Below are positions 11,501-25,293 of a stretch of DNA of 64,000 bases, piece after piece. Origin of the DNA: Orthonyx spaldingii (lineage: Eukaryota > Chordata > Aves > Passeriformes > Orthonychidae). Below the pieces are notes generated by a model, which worked only from the letters and a program-made list of their open reading frames with translations, was not told the DNA's origin and ran no database searches. The DNA lies in the NCBI GenBank assembly GCA_013397795.1, contig VZTJ01000523.1, positions 742,303 through 806,302 of the forward strand, in the 5' to 3' direction. A program made the position numbers and the translations under genes. Position 1 is the first letter of the stretch. Every line of letters starts with the position of its first letter.

Positions 11501-14184
11501 AACAAAGTTGAACCTGCAAGGGGCTGAAGGAAATTAGCAGTTAATTGTTGCTGAGGTGTCATAGCAATGGCACACGACTTCTGAATCCTCAAAAAAGAAT
11601 GGATTCTGTCATTTTTTATTTATTTTAAACCTCTGTGGCCAGGTGATTTAAAACTATTTGAGCTCCAGGCCTGGCTAACTTGCTGCTGTCCATCTCAGCA
11701 GGAATTTTGGTCACAAATAACGGTTACTCAATGTGAAAGGCAGTAATGGGGGAATTTGGGAGGTGCAAATAAGCCAAAATGGTTTTTAAGCTACCATTCA
11801 AAAGTTGATTTAGGAGGATACATTCCTTGAGATCTGCGCAGTTGTTTTCCAATGGGAAAATACAAGATTGGGCTCATAGAGAATGTGAGTGAGTTAGAAG
11901 GAGCCAATAAATAGAAACAGCAAATGTCCGTGGTCTGATGTCAGGCCTTGATTCTCTCCAGAGTTAAGGTTCATTGGAACTGGCACATCTCAGAGGAGAA
12001 TCTGATAGAGACAATGCCAAAGGCCAGGACAGATATTTGAAATATTTGACAAAATGTTGATTTAGAGTTTGAAGGAAGAGATCCTGCATTTTACCCAATT
12101 TCTCATTCTTGCAAACTTTAAAAACTTGTGTCCATTTCTCTTGATCTGTGTCTTTTCAATCAGCAAATCATCTAAATAAAGATGTTTTTTGTTTTCTAGT
12201 AATAATGTTTTCTTTATACCTTTTTAATTAGCAGGTCCCTTGCTATGAATCAAACCATGAGTCATTTTAGAGCTTTTTCCTTTAAAACCCTTTGTCTTTT
12301 CCTGATATTATATATGGGACTAAAAGGCTTCAATGAACCTGAATGTATTAATTCTTCAGGTAAGATTTTTTTTAGGTAATAGTTCTTTTATTAAATGGCA
12401 TGTCAGTGCTTTCAGATTAGTTGCTAATATATTATTTATGCTTTTTTATTATTATTTCAAAAGCTGGTCTGCACACAGAAGATATCAAGAAAAAAATATT
12501 AATCATTTGTCTTTTCCTTTCTAGATATGCAGAGTTTGGGTAATCAGTAGCTGAGCAAGACTTAGTCCTGCCCCCATTCCAAGTTTTATCAATTTGTCTC
12601 ACAGCTTCAGTTGATCAGGAACAGCTTTGAAAAGAATTTTCTCCTCACTTTTGGAGCTCTGTGTTTCTGTGGAGTACTTCTGATCAAATACTCCTTTCAC
12701 AGAGTGGAAAGCTCTTGCTTCCACCACTGAACGCTGTGGATTTGTTCTCCGTGGGAAATACTCAGTTGGCTTTGGTTTCCTGCATTTCCCTTGTTAGAGC
12801 ACATAAAACTTGGGAAAATAAAGTTTATGAATGGGTCTGAATGTATGCTTTTTCTTCTCCATCAAAGTAAACTGAAGAATGGTAAATGTAACATTTTCCA
12901 CTGGACGTTTTAAAGGGTAAACAGCAGGTCAGTAAAGACCCCTCAATTCTGTACATAGCCCAGGTTGTCTTGATGGAAAATATTAAAAAAACAAATTAAT
13001 TTTCTTTTCTTAGAATTTTTTTTTGTCTTAGAAGACCTGCTGTTGTGTCATTTTTTTTCCTTTTATCTCGGGGATTGGCTATAACTACTTTTTTGAACAA
13101 AAGCAATCAAGTAGCAGAATAACTACGAATATTAGCTAAAAGAATATTAATTTTTATGTGATGTTATCATGCTTTATCGTGCTTTTATCATTATAATGCT
13201 ATCCCATTTTTATAGTGATATTCTGTGCCATTACCTTGCTTTACAAGACCTGTGTTTTGTTTTTTGCCTCAAGGTGAGCTTTACACATTTTTATATTTCT
13301 AATGCACGGCCATGAAACATGAAACAACGTTCAAGCCAGTTGGCTGCACATAAACAACTGGGATTCCAAGGGCTGACACCTGCCAGGAGCTCCAAGATTT
13401 GTGATTGTTTTTTTTTTTCAAAGTCAGTGTTCCCAAGCTCTCTCAAGAACGTTTGGGAATGTGCTTTGGAGGTTGTTTGGCACATCGCTTGTTTTTTCTT
13501 ATCGACTCGCAGTTTTCCTCATAAATCTAAATAGCCTGCTAATGATTTGTGTGGCTTGTAATTGGTTCTGTATTTTATAGAAGGATTTATTGTTGTTGCA
13601 GTGTAGTGCAGTTATTAATTGGTGTGTTTGCTAATCTTTGTCAGTCTTGCATTTGGTTGCCCTCGTATTTCCGAAATAATTTCTTGTGCTCGACTAAAGC
13701 AGAACGTGGGCTTGTGTTTGAAGATGTGACCTCTCTGGAGCAGAGCTGGCTTTGCCTTTTGTGCTAATTAGCATTCAGTGGAACATCCCTAAATGGACAG
13801 GGTACAAGTATCAACTGGTGAAGGAACAACTGTTTTCCCTCCTGTGCTCGGAAAGATCAACCTTGTAATTAACGTGCTCAAGTAGCTGTGGTCTAAGATA
13901 AGAAAAGTCAATCCAAACCTGTGTTAATAGCTTCAGCTTCAATTAATTCTCATCAGAACTGTCATATACCCCCCAGTGGCCCAAATGCTGCTGGAGGATG
14001 GCTGGCTGTGTGTTTTTAATGAATGGATGAGGTGGAGAAGTGGAGAAATGGAAGGGTAGGAGGAACAGGCTGAAACCTCTATAACAATTTAATCACCATG
14101 CTCTGCCTGATCATTTTGTACTTAGCATAGATGTCAGCCACTGATCAAAATTAGGGTAAAAAAAGTATGAAAATGTCAATATTC
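8532..14184. other. Unique AT-rich non-coding DNA
   Basis: No gene is recognised. The part at 9,540-10,030 is unusually rich in TAATTA-type homeodomain core sites and is treated as a candidate regulatory element. Frames are short (72 codons or fewer) and unremarkable. Confidence 0.7.
9540..10030. promoter_or_regulatory. Candidate conserved non-coding/enhancer-like segment
   Basis: Three TAATTA cores occur within 17 bp (9566-9571, 9573-9578, 9577-9582), followed at once by GTTAAC (9583-9588). Further TAATTA and TAATAAT motifs lie near 9,700-9,740 and TTTAATTAG near 9,985. The segment holds no recognisable transposon or simple repeat. Homeodomain proteins bind TAATTA and HNF1-type proteins bind GTTAAC half-sites. 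Such motifs are also frequent by chance in AT-rich DNA, so the call is inference only. Confidence 0.2.
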
Positions 14185-14216
14185 TGTTTGTTTGTTTGTT
14201 TGTTTGTTTGTTTGTT
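14185..14216. repeat. (TGTT)n microsatellite, 8 copies
   Basis: Thirty-two bases of perfect TGTT tetranucleotide repeat. It has no visible LINE or SINE body attached. The purity suggests it may be polymorphic in length. Confidence 0.95.
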
Positions 14217-17200
14217 CTACAGATTTTTCTGGCAAAGTGTTTTTCTGGGGTGAACAGTCAACAGCAGGGCAAGGGGAAATGGACCCATCCTGCCTCCAAC
14301 CTTGCTGTCAGTGGTCATTAGAGAAAAAAGAAATTGCACAAATAAAAGTGCACTTCTTGGTTTAGATCTCTGAACTTCATTCTCTGCTGTCCCTGCTTAT
14401 CCAGATGCTTAGAAAAAGGAAATAAGCAGCAGTAACAGAAAGCCTGGTTACATATGAGCATGATTTTTCTCCCCCAATGGCAGATGGAGCATCTTAATAA
14501 TGTGAAAAACTCGCAGAACTGAATTACTGCACTGAATTTTCATGACACAGAGCCAGCCTATGTAAAATCAGACGTGGGCTCAAACACAGGGAGCTTTAAG
14601 CTACATGAATGAATCCTCTTTGTGCAACAAGTGAAAACAAATTGCGCTAGACCTTTAACTAAGATAAATTATACAGACTTTTGAAATTTAGAAAATATAA
14701 CATGCAAGCATGTGTAAGTTGCTACATTCAGCAAGGGTATCATTCAGAAGTCCTGTTATGGAAAAATTAGGTTATTTGCCCCATAACCTTTCTGTTTTTC
14801 CAGTGGTTCTAAATCAGGTCCCTGGGATCAGTCTTCAAGGTCAGTGGATTTTCATTAAGTTCAGAGAACCTTGGCCTCTTCTGAGTTACTTGAATTCCCT
14901 GTGCTCTGGGCCACTGGTTTTAGCCTTAGTTCTCTTTCATTTTTGGATTTGACCAAAGTTAATATAACAAGCTGGATGTGTTAGCAGCTTTTTATTTCCC
15001 TCCCCACTTTCTTATTTAATATGAGAGCTCATCCTTTCAGTCTGACAGATCACCTGCATGATTGCTGGAGTATTAAGCCCTAACTCTGTCATTAGCTTTC
15101 AGTAGGTCAAGAACATGGGTTGCACAGCAGGCAGAGTGCAAAGCCTGCAAAAACTGATTTTTTTATATTCTTTTTGATATTACTATTTATATCTGTTAAT
15201 ATAAAAAGGACAGGCCTCTAAAGCTGCTCTTCAGAATTCAGCTGACACCATTAAAAACCCCCAAGCTCCAACTATTAGGTTGATGGGAAAAGTGTTTCAA
15301 CGAAGGAATATGGATGAAGTGTTGTGTGATTAAAGACTAAATTTATAGAAAACATAATTTCTATCATTCTGCCAATTGTATGCCAAGTAAGAAACTTCAG
15401 TAATTCTGAAAAATGGTATTTTCTCAAGTCCTCTTAATAAATACTTGAGCTTCTTTAACGTCTCTTAGCAGGTTTTTCAAGTTTGAATTGTGTCCTTCAG
15501 TTCCCCTCCCCAGTGGGTCACAGTTATTATTTCCTGTAAAACAAGCGAAGCAGCTCAGGAAAACACACATTACTTTCCTCAATAATATGTGACGAACAAA
15601 TGACAGAAGCAGAAATAATATCCTGCTGTTCTGGCTCTTACACTGCTGCATTTCCTGGCTTGTGGTGCTGTGGGAAGGGAGATCAACACTTCCTCAGAGT
15701 GACTAAGCAGTTGGAGGTGCTGTGCTAATGTGGCAATATCTCCTGGGATTTGGGTTCACTTGACAATTACATTCAATTAGAAAGCACCACTAAGTGACTT
15801 CTCAAGGTTGTGATTTAGCTTGGTGTGATTTCCTAGTGAAGAAAAGCCCCCGAGGAGATGTTATTAATTGTGCTCTTCACAGCAATGCCTGAGGAGCAGC
15901 CAAGGTCAGCGCCAGCTTCCCGGGCACTCTGCAGGTGAGTGACCAGGAGCTGCCTCAGTTTAAACAGTTTGGAATCTGAATGGACAAGTGGAAAATGTCA
16001 TTTTATGGAGGGAAAGACAGAGTGACAGAGGAGGTTCTCTAAACAGAAATGGAAGGTGATGTCAAGGACAAAGCATTTGGGCAGAACACCCGAGCAAAGC
16101 TGTGATTGTTCTTTGTCACATCACAGTTCCTGTTCTGATGGAAGTGCAGATGCCCTGTGCAATGGTCCCTCATGCTCTTCTTCCTCTGTCTGGTCTTCTT
16201 GCTCTTTAGCTTCCTTATAATTCTTTTCAAAAACTAAAGGTGTTTCAAAGCCCGAGAAAAAGCTACTGGAAGTGTTCTTGGTCCAGTTTTGTGTGTGGGG
16301 GTTTGTTGTGTGTTTTTAAGTTGTAAGATCAGGTTGCAGAGAGATCAGGGAACACTAAAGAACAAAATAAAAATTTTGAGAGAGGCATCACCTTAAGATA
16401 ACAACCCTCTACCTCATTACTTGCCAGTATTTTGTAGCATCTTAAATCTAATTTTTCCAAAGCCTCTTATTCTAACAGGAAGAAGAGAAGACAGCGCTTA
16501 GTTCTGTAACTCTCCATTGTGATTTTATTTCTTTTCCAATACTGAACAGCTTTCCAAGCAGCTGAGCCAAGAGAACAAGTGAGTCAAGTGTTCAGATTAG
16601 CCTGTAAGCTGCAGGCTGCAGGGAGCCATGGAAAGAACCAGAATTATTTGCTTTGTTCTTAGGCTTCCTTCCCCAAGTGCCCACTTCCCACTCTCCAAGG
16701 CAAGAGTCTCTTAAGCCGATCTTCTCTCTGATCTGGTCTTAAAGACAGAGCTTTAATTCAGGCAGGAATTTGGAAATATATTTCAAGTGTTTGGTTAAGA
16801 GGAAAAAGCTGTAAATATCCACCCCACAGTAGATGATCAGGTTTCCCCTTTATTGAAATTATGCTATGAAAAATATTCATCATTAAATATCAGACAAGTG
16901 GTGAAGAAAAAAATGATTGAAGGTCATTATACATTTTTTTTCACAAATATTCACATAGAATATCTCTTGAGAATTGCTGGAGACACAGCAAGATTATATT
17001 TTCAGCATAAGAGCCCCAAAAGTAGATTTTGCATAAGAACAATTTTTAACGTTCATGTGGATGTGGTACTGGAATTTTTCCTGAATTGTTTTCTCCTGGA
17101 TGCTCTCAACAATGCTCAGCTCTTTGTGTGTTCACTGGAACTGTCTGACCTTGGCCTTGCTGTCCATGCACTCAGTTCACTGCTAACATGAAATTATTAA

Positions 17201-18039
17201 TAAGCCAACCTATGAAATATCCCATAATTGGGAAAAAATCGTGATGTCTGAAGTTATGCATGTTATCCCAGGTTTAGTAAGAACAATTCTGCACCTGTAT
17301 TTTATTTAATTTATCAGAAAAAAAACCTCAATTCCATTGAGACAAGATTTCACAAGTGCATCAGTACACATTTAGTGAAGTAGTTCAAGGTCAAAGTTCT
17401 GCTTTAACAAATGAGAAATTATTTATTTATTAAAAATGTTCATGTTTTAAAACAATCAACAATTTGGGGTCTCCACACAGATTAAACTTATTTTTGCAAT
17501 TAAAAGTAATTTTCTTATATAAAAACAGCCTAACAGCACCATCTTCTGACAAACTCCAATTTCTGCACTAACCTTGAAAAGCACTTTTAATCCTTTGCAT
17601 GCATGTTTTGGTTTCTGTCACAAATAAAACAGAGGCTCTAGGGGAAATAAATGGCAGTGTAATCCCATGTGTCCCAGCAGAAGACTTTGGCTGAGAGTCC
17701 TGAGCAGCCACGTACTGCCCAATTTCTTCTTTTCACTTGAAACAGTGAGAGAATTTCATTCATCTGCAATTTTACCTCAAATTGTTGTGGAAATGTTGAC
17801 TGCAAAAGCACTTCAAAGGTATATTCCTGTCAAATATTTGGAAAGAGGTAATTTATATGTAATTTGAACAGCTGACAGTTCTACCAGCCTCAGATATCCT
17901 GTTATGTTATTATGAGAGCAGAAATATTATATATGTCCCATTTTCTTACCTGGTGTTGCTGCATTTATGCAACCAAAATTGCTCTCAATTTTGCAGTGAA
18001 GAGCACAAAATAAACCAATATTGATCATTTTAATACGTT
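14217..18039. other. Unique non-coding DNA
   Basis: No gene is recognised. A frame of 112 codons at 16853-17191 (+) shows no recognised domain. A short acceptor/donor pair at 15,881-15,940 is discussed as a finding. No interspersed repeat is visible. Confidence 0.65.
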
Positions 18040-18296
18040 TGTGATCCATTCAGGGCAGCAGTGCTGTTAGGTGACCGGACTTTGGCAGTGGTGCTTCTGC
18101 TCACAGTTGTGTTTTGTTCTCTGTGAGCTCCTGCACTTGGACGCTTCCCATGGAGCCACAGGTCACCCCACAGGAGCAAAAGTGAGGTGGCTGCACGTTC
18201 CCAGACACCAAACTCAGCTTCCTCAGCCTCCCTTTTGCCATGGCTCTTGGTTCTTTGGCTCTCAGAGCTGATGAGTTGCTCGTACAACATCTCTCA

Positions 18297-18429
18297 CTAT
18301 AAATTGGAGCTCACTGCCTGCTCCTCCACAACTTCATTCCTCACAGGAAGCACCATGAAGATAAATGGACTTCTGAACACTTCCTTGTTTTACTTTGGGA
18401 TTGATACACCACCTGTTCTCCTTGTTTAA
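18297..18429 (+). promoter_or_regulatory. TATA-box-like promoter followed by a short ATG frame
   Basis: A TATA-like CTATAAAT lies at 18297-18304. About 50 bp downstream an ATG at 18355 opens a 24-codon frame (MKINGLLNTSLF..., ending PPVLLV) that stops at 18427-18429. The preceding 250 bp are GC-richer than the flanks. The arrangement of TATA, a compact leader with pyrimidine-rich 'tgctcctcc', then 'gcaccatgaag' (A at -3) resembles a small-gene promoter. The peptide is too short, matches no family I know and has no cysteines. It may be chance, a lncRNA promoter or a decayed LTR promoter. Confidence 0.2.
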
Positions 18430-18504
18430 CCCCTCAAATTACAACCAACCTTTGTGGATATCTCTTATTATTAGGTGTGGTTCGCCTTGAGCTCAGTTCC
18501 AGTC

Positions 18505-18520
18505 TTTTTTTTTTTTTTTT
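18505..18520. repeat. Poly(T) run, 16 nt
   Basis: Uninterrupted T homopolymer with no retrocopy body beside it. Confidence 0.9.
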
Positions 18521-21347
18521 ACAACTCCACTGTAGTTTGGGCTCAATCTTTCAGTCAGAGCTCATATTTCCCAGTCAAAATCCACTCACAGTGTCCCATC
18601 TGAACAATCATTTACACACGTGGCTACAGATGTTCATATCTTATGAGTTAAATTCTAATTATAGGAAGCAGGGGTGCTTTATACATGTTAAAAGGTAAGG
18701 GATTGAGACTCTAGAAAGTCTGTTTACCTGCTTTGTTAAAACAAAGTTTTTTCCATTTGACACAGTCAACTCCTGGAATATAAATGTCATGTAGAAATAT
18801 TAGATACACTTTTTGCTGGTGTAATAGATGCAGCTGTAATGAATGTTTATCAAGTTTTGATAGAGAATCATCCACTCTTCTGAAAAAAAGTGATAATAAA
18901 CACAGTCCTGAAACCATTTATGGAGCAGCAACTTTGCCTCTCAAGGGAGCCAGCTCTATTTCACATCATTCCAAGTAATTTGTGAACGTACACATTTACA
19001 TTAGAAACCTGCAGAGGATCTTGTTAGGTAATCACTGTTTTCATATGTATTCATGAGTTTTCAGCCAGATAACTAATCCCTGTACTCCTGAATTACATAT
19101 TCACACGTTTAAATGTTAGTTGTATCACCACTGCCTTAATGAGGAAATATATGCTCCACACAGCTGTAGTGCCTAGAAGCTTGTAGCAGGAATGACTAAA
19201 AATATTCAAAGTCTGTCATCACGGAATGAGTGTGTTAATTAGAGATTGAATGACAGAAAAAGTAAAATCTTCAGTCCTAAATTAAGAATTGAGGAATGAA
19301 ATGGAATACTGCGTTTCCAGACTAAAGGGTAAGGAGTTTTGTTGGAGGAAAGTGGAAATGGAAATTTGTTGTTATTATTTTGGTGACTGTACCCCAACAT
19401 TATCAGCTCTCTGAGGTTTGATGTGCTGGAGTAAGGCTTATATACATAGACCCTTAGAGATCGAGCAGTAAAAAACTCATATTTTAGCTCTGAAATGAAA
19501 AGTTTAGGAATATTTTCAAATCATTGCACTGCAACTTGCAGACAGTAGTGCCTTGCTGTTGCAGCTGTGTACTTTGGAAAGGTATTGATTTATTGTATTG
19601 ATTTTACTTCCAGAAAAAAGTGTGCAGTTCTGGAAGAAAGCAGAGGCTGACGTTGGTAAGTGCTCTTCATTTTCATATATTCGTACCAGGGGAGGAGAGC
19701 TCTGCTTATAGAAGTCAATTCAATTCCAGCTATCTGTCACTCAGCTTGCAAATAATTCTGTTATATTTTCAGAAGTCAGAAGTTAGGCAGTGTGTTATGT
19801 TTGATTTTAAAAGGGTATTAAGAACAAAATATTGGCGGCCATTTAAATACCTTTGTAGTTTTGTTTTGGTTTTTTGGTTTTTTTTTTTCTTGCGTGCGGT
19901 ACAAAAATCTATTATTTTGAGGAATATTTACTAAAGTTGGCCTAAGTGTCAGAATGTCTGATAGCTATCCTTGAATGAACTCGAGGAATGAGATGATGGG
20001 AGGGAAGGAAGGGGATTTTACACAGATGTAGGTTTGCTTGACAAAATGAGAGCAAAGCTTGCAGTCTTAGAAACCTTTACAGAGTAAGAGCTCAGGTAAA
20101 ACAAGCTGGGAATAAATAAGATTAGATTAGATTACAATGCACCATAATAATGAATTTCATATCTTCTAGGTATTTCATTTATGCTAAACCACTGTATTCG
20201 CTTTCTTTTTTATTTCCCCTTGCTACTTTCTCATCTGGTTATACTTGTATGAAATGCAAGTAAAACAAACACATAAATCAATAGACCTAATTATAAAAGA
20301 CAAGAGTAGGCTGTACTTTTTTCCACAGTTGGAGCCTGACACTTTCAAGTTTGACATGTTTTCTGACAACTTATTTGTTCACATCTTCTAAAAAATGTAG
20401 AATCTCCCCTGAGACAATTAAAGTAAAAAAAAAAAAAGCCAAGAATTTACGTGTTTCTCAGTTTCTTTGCAATCATTACAAACATAGTGTAAGCTAAACT
20501 GTGTGAGAAAAAGAAACCAAACAAAACCCAAACTTATTTTGTTACTGGAAACAAAATAATTCCCGTTCTTTGCTTTTAGATTTGAGGAACAGAAAAAAAG
20601 AAAAAAAATTATATGTGAAAGGGAAAAAAAAGGCATTGTCACTTAAAGTAATTAAATGCAATAATCCCAACCTGTCAGTTCTCTTTATTCTTCATATAGC
20701 ATGTTTTTTCCTACTTATTTCTTCAACCAAGGCAGTACTTTAGTAGTAAACGTTTGAGCTGCATCTTTCCTGGTGAGAACGAAGTCTCCAAGCCATGGTT
20801 GGTGTGTAAGAGATTGTGTCAGAGGCTGGGATCCTGTACCAGATCTAGATGAGGCGTAATTCTGTGCATGCTCCCGTTTGAATGACTTTCTCCTGGATTA
20901 TTAAAAAATATTGACTCTTTTATTCTTTTATCCTTTGTTACATAAAATTAAAAAATCCCTATTTTTTCTAAAGTAACATTTCTCGTTCTTGTCGGAGACT
21001 GCCTACGATGATGCACAGTTGATAAAGTCCAACTTCATATCCCTTTCTTTCAGAAGAATCCTCAAGTTGCACTGACTGTGGCTCCAGCAGCCTGCAGGAT
21101 TGGTGATCTCTGGAGGCAAATTGATGTGATTTAGGAAGACGAAAAATAAATGCACAGCAGAATTCTAGACAGGTGCACAATGCTGCAGGTGGTGGGATCC
21201 GAATCTGGGAGCGCCATATTCCTGCCTCTTCCTCTGAAAATCTGTTTTCCTCACCTATGATAGGTTGTGGGGATTATGTAGTGTCTGGAACATCTGGATT
21301 GGTCTGGAAAAGAAATTAAAACAGAGCACTCAAAAGAGACATTACTT

Positions 21348-21411
21348 TCCTTTTTTTTGGTTTTTTTTTTTTTTTGGTTTTTGTATTTGTTTGTTTCGGT
21401 TTGGGTTTTTT
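21348..21411. repeat. T/G-rich low-complexity tract
   Basis: Consists of T runs of up to 15 nt separated by GG or G, with almost no A or C. On the opposite strand it is an A/C-rich tract. It is annotated as low complexity only. Confidence 0.8.
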
Positions 21412-24294
21412 AATATAAAATATATTTGGATGTCTTTTTTGTCATGATATTTCTTTCCATGTAATGGAGTAAATTTTTTTTTTAGCCATCAATGTAAAGT
21501 CAGAAGACACATCTTGTAGGGCAGAGGTTAATATCCAAAATATCCATTTCCTGACTTTGTGTTATAGAAAATGAAGCAATTGATATCATGTTTATAGAAA
21601 AATATTATAATATGTTGTTATTCAAGTGAAAAAAGATCATTACATAAATTAACAATATAAATCTTGGAAAGGCTGTTTCCACGAATATGTGACTGTTAAT
21701 TTTCATTTTTAGAGACACGTTATCGGATCTTAGTAAAAGTGAATAGCATCTGCTGCACTTGGGCATTAAAAAGAAAGATGTATAAAATCCCTTTTCAGCT
21801 CTGAAGTTCTCCAAGGTAAACAAAAACACTTGAGCCTAACTTGGAATGCCCTTGCTTTTCTAGGCTTAGGTTTAGACCCCTGGTATTTTTTGACCATACA
21901 GAACTTTTTTTTTTAAGTTTCAGTATGTGAATCTGTTCTTTGTTAGTTTTTTTTTCCTAGACTCAGGAAACAAGACTATAAATCCCAGTGGTGGAACTTG
22001 AAAAGTTGGGTTTGTGTGGTTCAAATCTTTTGAAAATTCTATAAAGCAGCATGAGACGTTGTTCTATTCAATTTCCAGCTATTGATCCGACTGAACGTTT
22101 GTTTGGAGATTGTCTTTGCAGCTTTATTTGAACAGAAGAAATACTTTTCTCTTTAGAGATGGGGTGTGTGGGGATTTCTCTTACAAGGGATGCATTTCAT
22201 GTGTACAGATTCCTCATGCTGAGGGCAATAAAATAGCTTTGCCCTTGAAGCTGAGCATTATCCCTCCAACTCGCAGGGCTTAGATGGGTGTTAATTGCAG
22301 AAAGGATGGGGAGCAGCTCACAATTGGGAAGATGAATGCCTTGGCCACCAGAGGAGAACAGTTCTGATTAGAGATGTGTCACCCAGGCTCCCCTGTTTCT
22401 ACATCAGGCCCCCTGTGATAAAGCCAATGTTGGAAAGGACTCAGGACTCAAAGGTTGGATCCCGGGCACAAGGAAACCTGGGGCTACCATAAAGATGGAG
22501 AGATCTTTAATTATGGGAGGTGAGAGGAGCTGGCCTAATTGCTTTCCTGCTGATGGAAAGGTCGCACAGATGTTCTCATGCAAAGGGTTTTATTCATGCT
22601 TGCATCTGGAATGCAAAAGCTTTTCAGAATTAATTACAAATTCTAATTACAGTTACTTATTTCTCTTTATTTCTTCTTTCCATAGAAGGCAAATAGTCTT
22701 GTGCTCTTCTTTCCCTTTTCTTCTGCCTTGTTATTATGGTTTTTTCAAGTCATGTTTATTTATTAATGTTCATTTGTGTTTACGTGTGTTTTATAAAAAC
22801 ACAATGAGCTTCTGTGAATTAAAAACCGTGATGCAAGAGCAAAGAAAACACAATTTATGGTAAATCTTCTCTGTAGAACCTACTCAGGAATTAAGGTACT
22901 TTTTGTTCATGTGAAAATTGAGATAGATCAGAAAGAAGCATTAAAGTACATCTACAAAACGTCCCACGTTTAGTCAGATTTGGGCAATTTAAGTTTGCAT
23001 CAGCTCGATCCTTTGGGTTTTGTGGGGCTTTTTGGACACTAAGGTGTCTTTGGGCTGATGAAAACTTTTGGCATTGAGCAAATTTGGTGTTGGCTGAAAG
23101 AACATCTTTAAACAAAATTTCTAGCCTTCTCTGGTAGTCTCAGGGTTATTTGATGTACAGAGCTGCATTATATTACAAGCGTGATAAAAATACAGTATTG
23201 ACTTAGTGTTCCATACAGTTTTATAGGCTGATAAAATGGTATCGATCCGTCTTCGCTTTCGAAGGTCAGCATGAAGTTTACAAAGAGAAGTCTATGAGGA
23301 AACATTATGCAGTAGCTGCCCGTTAAAGTATTAAAATGTGACCTGCTCTTGCAGGAGCTTTCAGATCTTTTCTCTTCCTCGTCAGTCCCAAGCTGCACAC
23401 ACAGGATGGAAGTTCTGACTAATAAAAATTAGCATAATGTTGCACTGATTAGGCTGCTTTGCACTGCTATCATTCTCTCCCTGGAACAGCTCAACGTGCA
23501 TTATTGCCCCTTTCTCTCAAAGCATGGAGCTGTTTTATAATCAATAAATCCATTGCAAACTTGGGAATGGAAAACCTCTGATTGTGTCTCTTCTTCTTCT
23601 GGTAGGACTTGGATCTTCTGTGGTGTTGGCGTCCTTTGAAATGCACAACTCGGTGTGGAGTCCCTTGAGACAGGAAATGTAAAATAGGCACCTTGAAAGG
23701 AAAAGTAAATTGAAGTCAGACAATACTGAATTCAGAGTAAAACTAAAACAGAACCCATGGCTGTGAATTTGCTAAATAGAAACTTTAGGAGCTACATTTG
23801 AAACAAAATTTGGAGACCCTTGTGATCCTTTTATTAAGGACAGGTACAGTCACGGTGCTGTCTAAAGTCTCTGTGAGTACAGAAACTAGAAGAAATTTAA
23901 AAGTAGTAAAATTTAAACCAACTTCAGAGTCCCTTTTCATTTATTTTAATGTGTAAAGCTCCTCTAATATATGTACAATTATACTTTATAGTTGAGAGCC
24001 TCCAGATGGAAAAATATTTACATAAATACAATATTTGCCTTCATTACAAGTTAAGAAATATATTTGATTCATTTTGCTAGCTGATCATAACTGTTTTTAC
24101 ATATATCTACTCTCTAGATCTCTTAAAATTTTACAGTTTTGGGGGACTGTTTTAACTTCTTTAGTTTCTAGTCTTAATTTCTTGCATATAAGTTCCCTGT
24201 TAAAATAATATTATTTTTGTATCATCACATATCCTGCTGTACCTGATTGGTTTTTTTTCATTGAAACTTTCAGACCTACAGTAACCCTGCATAC

Positions 24295-24316
24295 TTATTT
24301 ATTCATTTATTTATTT
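24295..24316. repeat. Short imperfect (ATTT)n repeat
   Basis: About five TTAT/ATTT units with one C substitution. The tract is short. Confidence 0.75.
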
Positions 24317-24566
24317 GGGGGTCTAAATGGAATCAATACCCATAATTTATTAGATATGAATGGGATTATCATTGGGAAAGTCAATATCAATTATGTATCA
24401 GAAATAAATTTCATTAGATACCGAAACTATAAAAATCTTTATTGCCATTCATGGATGCAATGTTTCATTCTGTACTTTATGGTGCTCTACTAGATGTACT
24501 TAGCATTTCTGGGTTTTTTTCTTCTTTTATCTGCTTTTTCAGACAGTCCAAAGGTAGTTAAAATTA

Positions 24567-24589
24567 ACCTTAGAATGTCATTCTAAGGT
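24567..24589. repeat. Near-perfect palindrome, 11-bp arms, 1-nt centre
   Basis: The arm ACCTTAGAATG (24567-24577) is followed by a single T and then its exact reverse complement CATTCTAAGGT (24579-24589). No protein-binding family is recognised for it. Confidence 0.9.
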
Positions 24590-25293
24590 ATTATTTCCAT
24601 GCTTTAACATGATAATTTTCAGTGGAGGTTTTTTATCTGTATTTTATATAAATGGTAGATGGAGAGTACAGTTCATTAAACTGAAACTCATCTTTTACAG
24701 TACAGAATTCTGTCACTTTTTGGAAGCAGATCCATCATTTACAAGAATAAATTGTGGAGTATATAAGAATGTAACATTTGAAAACAGGTTTTTGTCTGGT
24801 TCTGAAGATTGAAAACAGTGTTCCTCTTTCAGAGAAGTCTTTTAAGACATCAAAATTCAATTGCCTTTTTTAGATCTATGACTATTTACCTGGATACACG
24901 GGAAATAGTGTTCCTACAGAAGAAGGAAAATAACTCTTCAGAAATTTCTCATCTCATTGGAACAGAAGTATAAAAGGTATGAATTGGATGCTTTGATTAT
25001 CAGCCCCCACGAAACCAGGGCTCTGCAGAACAGGAACTTTTTATGAGAGCAAAAATGCAGGAATATTTCTGAAAGTTGTTAAATGTTTACAGCAGCAGCA
25101 GAAGTTGGTGGAATCTTTGGCTCTTTGTAGGTGAAACCTTGTATTTTGTCAGACTGATCACAAGCTGAACGTGTTTATCAACCTTTGCTGCTCAAAAGTG
25201 GCATCACCTGAAACCAGTGGGAGATTCTGGGTTGTAACATTTAGTTCAAATTAATGTATTTATTAAAAGCCCAGCTCTCTGCTTTTATAGTTT

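Larger units (their letters stand above)
18431..25293. other. Unique AT-rich non-coding DNA with several homopolymer runs
   Basis: No gene is recognised. T/A runs occur at 18505-18520, about 19,868-19,890, 20425-20437 and about 21,350-21,410. A near-perfect palindrome lies at 24567-24589. Open frames reach 122 codons (22495-22863, +) without any recognised domain. Confidence 0.7.

Noticed and set aside
19614..19655. 42-bp interval between 'tacttccag' and 'ttggtaagtg'
   Set aside because: Acceptor/donor pairs this short arise by chance several times in 64 kb, and nothing else supports it.
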